Shown: positions 56,453 through 64,000 of the stretch, one piece after another
Numbering within the stretch: position 1 is the stretch's first letter
How the letters are laid out: the number at the start of each line of letters is the position of its first letter
DNA from: Multifurca ochricompacta
Taxonomy: Eukaryota; Basidiomycota; Agaricomycetes; Russulales; Russulaceae
NCBI GenBank assembly: GCA_022496185.1
Contig: WTXG01000077.1
Location: 93,512 to 157,511 of the forward strand
Length of the DNA: 64,000 nt
Direction of reading: 5' to 3'
The notes under the pieces: generated by a model
Told to the model about the DNA's origin: nothing
Seen by the model: only the letters and a program-made list of their open reading frames with translations
The model's database searches: none
Program-made: the position numbers and the translations under genes

Positions 56453-58111
56453 TCCAAGCGCACAACTTGAGCACCTGTACGCGATGATGACCCCAAGTTC
56501 TCAGTAAGCTCCTATGACAGACAAGGAAAATACACTGCACATGCCAACACTGCTCAAGTAGACAATGACCCACGCTCCTACACAGAAGCTATGAAGCATC
56601 CTGACACTGCTGAGTGGGAAGCTGCATGCAATGAAGAACAACGCACCTTTGAGCACATGGGAGTATATGACATTGTTCCCAGGCCTGCAAATCAGAAAGT
56701 TGTTGGGAGCAAGTGGGTTTTCTGCATCAAGCGAGGCCCAGATGGAGAAGTTGTCAAGTACAAAGCACGCATTGTGGCCCAGGGTTTCACCCAAGTAGAG
56801 GGCATTGACTATGATGAAACCTTTGCACCTGTTGCAAAATTTACATCCCTACACACCATTCTTGCACTTGCTGCCGAACACAACTTTGAAGTTCACCAGA
56901 TGGACATGAAGGCTGCCTACCTAAATGGCGAACTCAAAGAGGAGATCTTCATGGAACCCCCCCTGGGTTTTGACATCCCTGATGGCATGGTACTGCGGCT
57001 AGTCAAAGCTGTTTATGGCACTAAGCAAGGAGGGTGCGTATTCTATGAAAACATAAAGGCTCACCTCCAGCAGATCGGTTATCAACACACTGAAGCCGAT
57101 CATGCCATATTTGTCCAAAAAGGTGGTGACACACTCTCCATCATAATCTTGTATGTCAACGACATCACACTGGTCAGCAACAATAAGGAAAGCTTAATCA
57201 AAGACAAAGAAGCATTAAAAAGGATGTACGAAATTACAGACCTTGGAGAAATCAACTGGCTACTTGGCATGCACATCACACACAATTGTGAAGCTGGCTG
57301 GATATCAATCTCCCAAGAGAAGTACATTGAAGAAACACTGGCACGTTTCAAGAAGACCAATGTCCGCCCGATCTGCACCCCATGTCTTGCAAATGAACAC
57401 CTCAAAAAGGTCGAAGTCCCAGAAGTCAATGTCAAGGCCTACCAACAAGCCATAGGGTCCCTAATGTATCCCATGCTGGGAACTCATCCCAATCTCGCTT
57501 TTGCTGTAGCCAGCCTTGGGCAACATGTGGCAAAACCAGGGATTGAACATCAAAAGGCGCTTGAGCGCGTTTTCCACTATCTCAGGGCAACAAGTGGCTG
57601 GAAACTTACCTTTCAGCAGGGCACTACTGAAGGGACAGTTCTAAAAGGGTACACTGACATGGATTGGGCCAGCGACATTAATGACCGAAAATCCACCTCT
57701 GGATATGTTTTCAAACTTGGGGGTGGTGCTGTCAGTTGGAGCTCCAAGAAACAAAGCTCAGTTGCATTGTCAAGTACAGAAGCTGAGTATGTTGCAAGTG
57801 CACATGGAGCGAAGGAGGCCATCTGGCTCCAACACTTGCTGAGCGAGATAAACTATGCACAAAAGAATCCGACCACACTCCTCATTGACAACCAGTCTGT
57901 GATGGCCATCGCCAAAAATCCAGAGTTCCATGATCAAACCAAGCATATTGAAGTTAGGCACCACTTCCTGAGGCACAAGTATGAAAGCCAAGACATAGAA
58001 CTCAAATACATTTCAACAAATGATCAAGTCGCGGACATCTTGACAAAAGGACTGCCCTGGGAGAAACATGAGTTGTTTGCAAAAGCAATGGGCCTACAGC
58101 GTGCCGACTGA
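56453..58111 (+). pseudogene. Copia reverse transcriptase and RNase H
   Basis: After a further TGA at about 56468, an open frame of over 500 codons gives RT (VGSKWVFCIKRGPDGEVVKY; MDMKAAYLNGELKEEIFMEP; LYVNDITLVSNN with Asn for the first catalytic Asp of YVDD) and RNase H (KGYTDMDWASDINDRKSTSG; SSTEAEYVASAHGAKEA; KHIEVRHHFLRHKYE). It ends at TGA 58109-58111, just before polypurine AGGGGGCG and the 3' LTR. Confidence 0.92.
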
Positions 58112-58118
58112 GGGGGCG

Positions 58119-58315
58119 TGTTGAAAGAGAACAGTCAGCCACACTAGTGGCACAACAATGGGAGCCAGAACAATGGGGCAAGTGCATACACAAAAGATTG
58201 TGTTGTGGATGTGGACATTAGAACATACATAAATACGACCTAGCTAGGATAGTTTCTATCTACTTAGTTCTTTTCCTGTACAAAAATACAGTCTATATCC
58301 TTTCATTTTCCTACA
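58119..58315 (+). repeat. Copia right (3') LTR
   Basis: 197 bp. By eye only two differences from the left LTR: A/G near its position 16 and G/A in GGAC(G/A)TTAG. Confidence 0.93.
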
Positions 58316-59180
58316 TTTCCTCCAGGTACACTGGGGCTCCATAGACTGGCCCTCCCTTTTCCAAGCAGCCGGCGACATCCATACCTTCATTAGTGTAATA
58401 AATATATTTGGCTACTTCCGTGGTGCTGTTGTTCTTAGATGATGGGATCATAAGTGGGAAGTAAAACCTTGAGCTGGGGTCATTTGGGAAGAACGGAAAT
58501 TCTGGGGCCTTGTCACCGAAGTCGACGTCAATCAGGTCATTGGGATGGGGGTGTTTGGGCAGATTAAAATCTTCATTGATGTTGATGATTCTGTCCCCTT
58601 TGGCCACTTTGGTGGTTGCATTGTAGTTAATAGGAGATAATGGGCAAGAAGGAGGATGCAGAGGAGAAAGTAGGGGAAATGCATCAATGGTGGCAGAGGC
58701 ATGGACACTGGATGGCGACATAGGTGTTGTTCTGGTCAGTTGTGGGGGAGGGAGTTGTCCAACAGCACGTATTCTGTCTTGCTCTTTATCCATCTCTGGA
58801 TGGTGTCTATAGAAGTCTTCAATGAGCTTGGGTGCAAAGACATTTGCAGCAGGTTCCCACAAGTTGTCAGCATCAGGGAATCCCTTCCATTTGATCAGAT
58901 AATGGAGCTTCCAATTGTGCCCTCAACCCTTCCATTTCACATCAGCGATATGTTCTACCTCCCATTCTGGCTCTCCGTCAACTAGGTCAGGGGGAGGTCT
59001 GGGGAAATTCTGCCCATGAATGGAAGTCTCTTTGTATGGTGTTAGAAGACCAGCATGGAAAACAGGGTGTATCTTCCAGGTGGCAGGTAACATGAGCTTG
59101 TATGTGATGTCTGAGAGCTTCTGTTCAATTAAGAAGGGGCTGTGGCATCTGGGAGCTAATTTCGCTGTTGGGTGTGACAT
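58316..59180 (-). pseudogene. G3 chromodomain and third-module N-terminal part
   Basis: Two frames (59180-58923, 58862-58311) carry KLAPRCHSPFLIEQKL, PVFHAGLLTPYKETSIH, a degraded chromodomain and the start of the third module (FPLLSPLHPPSCPLSPIN; VAKYIYYTNEGMDVAGCLE; VYGAPVYLEE). The sequence ends at the copia insertion, and the remainder is at 37007-37796. Confidence 0.82.
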
Positions 59181-62100
59181 GTGGATGTTAGCCCTTCTAA
59201 CCAGACTTGATCTCCAACCTGATAGGGTGTAAACCTAGTGAGCTTCTCAGCCAGGGTCCTTTGCACCTTCTGGAGGTTTCTATTGGCCAATTCCTGTATC
59301 TCCTCCCATTGGCTGATACGCTGTGTCACAGATGGTACATTTGTGGGTTTGTCTGTCCATGTGGTGCGAGGGTTCCATCCCATAATAAGGGAGAAGGGGG
59401 TGGCTTTCATTGTTCCGTTTGGCCAACTGTTATGCACGAACTCAGCTGTCACCAGCCATTCTGCCCAGTTGTCCTGTCGTTCATTACACCAGAATCAAAG
59501 ATACTGTTCTAACCATTGATTCGTATGTCTGATTGACCATCCATTTGAGGGTGATATGCTGTGGAAATGTTCTGCTGGATGTCAAGATGTTTACAGAGGG
59601 CCAGGCGAACATGGAAGCGAATCGCGGGTCTCAGTCAGAAATAATCTTTTGGGGGAGTCCGTAGTGCCAATAGACATGGTCTAGGTAGAGTTTAGTGACT
59701 CCTTCTGCTGATATCGTCTTGTTGCAGGGGATGAAGAGGCAGCTTTTGAATAATCATGATCTGTGATGGTGAGTATCGAGTTGTATCCTTGTGACTGTGG
59801 GAGCTTGATGATAAAGTCCATAGCAATGGTCTGGAAGGGGCTGTCACATTGGTGTAATGGGTGAAAGTGCCAGCGGTTTTGGGTGAGTGTTTACTTTGTT
59901 TGCCTGGCATTCTGCACATCCTTTGACATATGCTTCTACATCCTTTTTCATGTTTGGCCACCAATAATCTCGTTTAGCAAGGGTGTAGGTATTTGCAATC
60001 CCCAGGTGTCCTGCAGAGGGAAGGTCATGGTGAAAATGGATCACCCCCCTCTTAATGTTGTCGCCACCAGTGACAACCAATCGATGCCGTCTTTCCACCA
60101 AGGCTGTTTTCAATCTTTATGTTATGCGGCTCTGCCCAGGATTTGCACAGCTCCTGATTCATATTCTGTGTCACTTGGGCCCATAGATCCATGTCATGGA
60201 GGCTGACGACAGCAGTTTTGCAAAAACATCTTCTGGTAAGACAATGATTTGTCATTGTGTTTTCTCCTTCACATGGCCGGTTGGTCTGGACAGGGCATCA
60301 GCTTGTGCATTGTGGGCCCCAGGTAGGTGCTTGAGCATGAAATTGTACTCTTCAAGCTCCAAAACTTCACATGCTACTCATTGACTGATCTTATGAGGTT
60401 CTTGCCAGTAAAGAAGGTTGGAGTGGTCTGTATAGACGATGGTCTTGTGTGGAGATCCAGCCAAATATGGCCGCCAATGTCGTAGTGCCTTTACAATAGC
60501 CAGTAATTCCCTGTCCCAAATATTGTAGTTTCTTTCTGCCATGAGAATGTTTCTGAGTAAAATGCAACTGGGTGAAGGATCCCTCCAGTATCTCTCTGTG
60601 ACAGACCACTCCATTAGCATACATGGAAGCATCAACTTCCAGTTGAAGGGTTTGGCTAGGTTGGGTTGAATAAGAACTGGTTAGAGCTATGATCACTTTT
60701 ATCTGGTCGAATGCCTTCTGCTGTAGTTTGTCCCAGTGCCAGGGCACATCCTTTTTCAGCAGGTCATTAAGTGGTTGAGCAATAGCTGAAAATCCCTTGA
60801 CGAAACGTCAGTAGAAGTTACAGAAACCGATGAATGACCTGACATCTTTGGTACACTGAGGGATGGACCATTCTCAGATGCCTTGTACTTTTACGGGATC
60901 CATTCGTACTTGTCCCCCTTCTAAGATAACACCAGGTACTCAACACTTTTTGTTCGAAGGAGCATTTGGGGGTTTCAGATAGAGGTCGTGTTTTGCCAAG
61001 ATTTCCAGTACTTTGTGAACTCGGGTTCAGTGGTGATGGATGTCATCTTTTGTGGCCACTAGGATGTCGTCCATATAGACAACTACTTCTTCATGAGGAC
61101 AGATCTTGGAAAATATGATTCATCATGGATTGGAAGGTTGCAGTGAATTTGTCAAGCCAAAGAACATAACATTGGGTTCAAAGAGTCCTTGATTGGTCTT
61201 AAAGCAGCTTTGGGTTGGTCACCTTCTCGAATACGGATGTTATTATAACCCCAGCAAACGTCCATCTTTGAGAACAGGGCTTTATCGCGCATCTTATTGA
61301 TAATTTCCGAGATCAAAGGAAGTGGATAGTTGTTTTTCACCATGAGTTCATTAATCCGTCTGTAGTCCTGTACCAGTCACAGCTTCCGTCCTTCTTCTTA
61401 ATAAAAAGAAGGGTGAGGCATAGGGCGAGTTGGAGGGTTGTATATATCCTTTTGCCAGGTGTTCCTCCAGGAAGGTGGAGAGGCCTCCTTCTCTGGTTGA
61501 GACAGTGGGTAGATCTTACAGTCTACTGATTGCAGGGCATTTGGGACGAAATCAATGGTGTGATCCCAAGGTTGAGAGGGAGGGAAGCATTGCAATTCCT
61601 CCTCCAAGAAGACCTTCCAATGTCAGTGATATTCCATAGGGACTACCTCTTCAAACGTCTTTTCTGGGTTCTTTTGTGCCTCTGCCTGGGCCAATTCTGA
61701 TGCCTTTGTAATGTAGCAATACACCTGATCCACAGGTTCCATGTCACTCCAGGTGACGGCCGATCCCATGACGATAGCATGGGTGAGAGGATGTCGTGCT
61801 GCATAGTTGTATCCCAGGGACGTGATGATAACTGGGTAGAAATCTTTGTCCATTGTTGCTTCCGCCCAGTTGATTTTGGGCTTGAATGCTGCTAGCCATG
61901 GGTACCCTAGAACCATGTCTTCATCTCCTAAATCTGTAATGAGGAAACAGAGTTGTTTGGTCTGCTCCCCAACCTGCACTTCCAAATCACAACAATGTGT
62001 AATTTTCCTGGCTTTGTTAGCCCTCCTGTCTATATTCCAAATATTTTTCTCCTGGGGAAGTAGCTGTGTCCCCAGTCCCAATGTTCTCTGGAGCCTTTGA

Positions 62101-62264
62101 CTGATGAAGTTGTCCATTGCTCCCGAGTCGATCAATATCTGTCTATCAGCCATCTTCTGTTTGGTTTCAAAGTGTACTGGTATTTTTAAAGACTTGAAAC
62201 AACTAGTGTACACAGAAGTTACATGAAGTGCTCTTGCCCAGGCTGATGGGGTTGAGCCAATCAA
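59156..62264 (-). pseudogene. G3 pol: protease, RT, RNase H, integrase, many frameshifts
   Basis: Protease 62264-61623 keeps an intact DSG (ILIDSGAMDNF). The frame ends at the TGA shared with G1 (MEYH stop HW). RT is in pieces (61607-61398, 61343-61152). The RT motif VYMDD is intact near 61060-61075. RNase H and integrase are scattered over 60747-59156 (for example YTDHSNLLYWQEPHKIS, HFHHDLPSAGHLGIANTYTL). Frame changes outnumber those in G1 and G2, consistent with greater age. Confidence 0.85.
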
Positions 62265-62270
62265 AAATCC
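62257..62270 (-). promoter_or_regulatory. Conserved -1 frameshift site (G3)
   Basis: GGATTTTTGATTGG; gag ends AFGQKDF-TGA (62263-62261) and pol starts in the -1 frame. Confidence 0.65.
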
Positions 62271-63786
62271 TTTTGGCCAAAGGCCTTATCAACAAGCAGG
62301 GCACATACTGCCTTGTCTTCATTCATCATGTGTTCCCAGATGGCTGCTGCTTTTTGTTCCTTTGTTTTTGGGGCAGTCGCTGGATTTTCTTTGACCGGAG
62401 TAGGAAGGTTCTGTACAGGTGGCATTGTAATAGTGGTTGCCACTGTTGCTTTGGCAGCCTGAACTGTTTTCTTGGGGCAGAATCATGACATATGCCCTTG
62501 TGCTTGGCAGTGGAAGCAGCATCCTTCTTTCATGAGGTTCTTCTTTTCATCATTGGTGAGAGTGGCATGGGCTTTGGTACAATCTGCTGACATATCCATG
62601 GCATTGGGGTCTCAGGAAGTGGTAGGTTTTACCCCAAATGCCGCCTTCCACTGATTGCAGGTTTTACCCTTCTTAGTATCCACTCCAAAGTGCGTTTGGA
62701 AGTCTAGGTAGTCCTGCTGCTGTCTTCTGGCAGCATTCATCCACTGGCTCCACGATTCAGGGTGATGGAACTGGATGATGTTCTTTACCAGGGGGTTGGG
62801 AAATCCCTGGGAGAAGAGGTTGAGCATTGCCTCTTCATTCACATCATACCCTGCTCTTTTGGCCAGGTTGCGGAACTTGGCTACATAGCCATCCAAGTCC
62901 CCTCTTTCCATTTTTAAGGACTTCAATTCTCTGGCAGCCTTCTGCTTGGCCTGCCCATCCATGAAGGCGTCTTTAAATCTTTGTGCCACTATATCCCACA
63001 GATCCTCATCCATGGTTCTGGTTCCAGCTGTAACCCTGTTGTTCAGCCATTCAATCTGCTCCATTGTCCAATCATCGACAGAGTCTCCTCTGATGAGTGA
63101 GAGGAAGAGGTTGGTTTGTTGGAAGGGGTTCACGATTTGTGGGATGTCATGATTGAAATTTTTGAACGTCTCAAACTCGAGCATGAACTTCTTGCTCTGA
63201 GATTGGTCACCAGTGAACGTGGTTGGCAGGACTCCCATAAGGCATCCTGATGGGGGGGGAAGGTTCGGAGCGGGGACAACTGGAACAGGGTTGGGCAATT
63301 GTGCAGCAATGGTTGACATTGTTGGATAAGTGATGGTTGGGGTGTCTGAAGTCTGTTGTGTGATCTGGGGAGAGACTAAAGCAGATGTTCTGAATGTAGT
63401 ACTCTCTGGTGTGACTGTCTGAGCCATAAAACTGGTGGCTATGACTTGCGCATCTTCGCTGTTCTCTTCGATATATTCTTCAGTTTCTGAATCAGTGACA
63501 TAGCTGGAGGATTTTCTCTCCAGGGTCCTAAGCTGTACTCTGGTGGGGCAGGTCCTGTGGTAACCCAGGAATGATGGCTTCTAGAGTAACGGATATGGTA
63601 CCAGACCCGTTTCTGCTCATCATATTCAACTGGCTGGTACTGATCGTTGTGATAGATGTAGTATCCAAACTTGGTTTCAAAATCTTTCCAGACGGCAGAG
63701 CCAAGGACTTGTTGTGAAAGATTATCCTCGTCTCGGCGGTTGATGAGTTCTTCATTGTGCAAGGTCTGGCTTCAGCTGGATGAAGC
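62261..63786 (-). pseudogene. G3 gag
   Basis: The capsid-like frame 63427-62612 is intact (WTMEQIEWLNNRVTAGTRT; FMDGQAKQKAARELKSLK). The N-terminal frame 63762-63439 is shifted against it. A TGA at 62612 is at the same place as in G1 (PTTS stop DPNAMD). The CCHC knuckle follows near 62500 with CAA where G1 has TGA, which points to an ancestral CGA. Ends at 62261. Confidence 0.82.
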
Positions 63787-63799
63787 CACGGTGGGGGAG

Positions 63800-63810
63800 A
63801 GACTTGACTT
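63800..63810 (-). promoter_or_regulatory. G3 primer-binding site, one base decayed
   Basis: Plus-strand AGACTTGACTT in place of AGACTCGACTT, a single CpG transition from the G1/G2 site. Two bases inside the LTR. Confidence 0.6.
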
Positions 63811-63812
63811 AA

Positions 63813-64000
63813 TGTAATGCCTGGTGCAGGTGTTCAGCATGATGTGTGACAAGTTGCATAGCAGAACTATGAAGTCAAGTGTGTACTGTCTTTCAAGTAC
63901 ACGAGATCAGGTGAGAAGTCAATACCAAGGAGCTAATCCCTTAGTATCAGTGAGCAGAAGAGTGCCAGAAGCACTGAGACAATTCAAGAGTCAGGTCTTA
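63813..64000 (-). repeat. G3 right (5') LTR, cut by window end
   Basis: Starts TGTAATGCCTGGTGCAGG and matches the first 188 bp of the G1 and left G3 LTRs. The TATA and transcript-start block would lie beyond the window. Confidence 0.9.

Larger units (their letters stand above)
37797..58315 (+). mobile_element. Ty1/copia retrotransposon, itself split by three insertions
   Basis: 197-bp LTRs at 37797-37993 and 58119-58315 and target duplication TTTCC at 37792-37796 and 58316-58320. Removing the solo LTR, G1 and G2 (each with one target copy) leaves about 4.58 kb, a normal copia length. Gag, protease, integrase, reverse transcriptase and RNase H then lie in one frame. Order protease-integrase-RT-RNaseH identifies copia. 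The LTRs differ at only two positions by eye. Coding stops are four TGA codons, all at positions where Arg fits, and the RT motif is YVND instead of YVDD, so this copy is dead. Confidence 0.95.
35784..64000 (-). mobile_element. Ty3-type LTR retrotransposon G3, outermost host of the nest (right end cut)
   Basis: Minus-strand element. The left (3') LTR is 35784-36975 including an inserted solo LTR. The internal region is split by a copia element into 36976-37796 and 58316-63812. The right (5') LTR begins at 63813 and is cut by the window end. The internal coding order on the minus strand is gag, protease, reverse transcriptase, RNase H, integrase, chromodomain, third module. Sequence and layout match G1 (39152-47269) closely, so they are the same family. 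G3 has the most frameshifts of the three Ty3 copies, fitting its place as the oldest insertion. Its right-hand target duplication is outside the window; the left candidate is CCAAA. Confidence 0.93.

Overview
The window is fungal, most likely from an Agaricomycete basidiomycete. The genes have many short introns (about 50-80 nt, GT..AG). They include a secreted S53 sedolisin, a major-facilitator transporter, a degenerate PP2C, a basidiomycete-type C2 protein and an Agaricomycete-type TPR-like protein. A Russulales-like fungus is possible, but I cannot name a species.

Left half (1-35783) is sparse genic DNA. In order it holds: the N-terminal part of a TPR-like protein (minus, runs off the left edge); a small three-exon membrane protein (2909-3443, plus); an unknown 376-residue protein (minus); a C2H2 zinc-finger gene (minus); a second, frameshifted zinc-finger gene (plus); a doubtful exon near 15.3 kb; a seven-exon S53 peptidase (18568-20672, minus); a PP2C-family pseudophosphatase (22266-23693, minus); a heavily frameshifted C2-domain gene (23925-25519, plus); an 834-residue low-complexity protein (minus); and an intact eleven-exon MFS transporter (29362-32004, minus). 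Several host genes are broken only by single missing bases, mostly in G or C runs. That looks more like assembly error than decay.

Right half (35784-64000) is one nested block of LTR retrotransposons, resolved here by LTR ends and 5-bp target-site duplications. The outer element G3 (Ty3, minus; right LTR cut by the window end) received a Ty1/copia element (37797-58315, plus, duplication TTTCC). The copia element in turn received a solo LTR of an otherwise absent family (38332-38849, GCACT), a complete Ty3 element G1 of the G3 family (39152-47269, CTCTC) and a complete Ty3 element G2 of a related family (48112-55396, CTCAC/CTCGC). G1 carries a solo LTR of the G2 family (39882-40468, CAAAC). 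The left LTR of G3 carries an inverted solo LTR of its own family (35911-36504, TAATC).

The Ty3 elements share features worth attention. An 11-nt primer-binding site is complementary to the predicted 5' end of their own transcript (Tf1-like self-priming). A conserved -1 frameshift site directly abuts a UGA at the gag/pol junction. A third coding module follows the chromodomain and ends in a Cys-rich tail. No AUG is visible at the start of the gag homology. LTR pairs of G1 and G2 differ only by CpG-type transitions where aligned by eye, and the same process explains TGA stops at Arg sites and Asp-to-Asn losses at catalytic sites.
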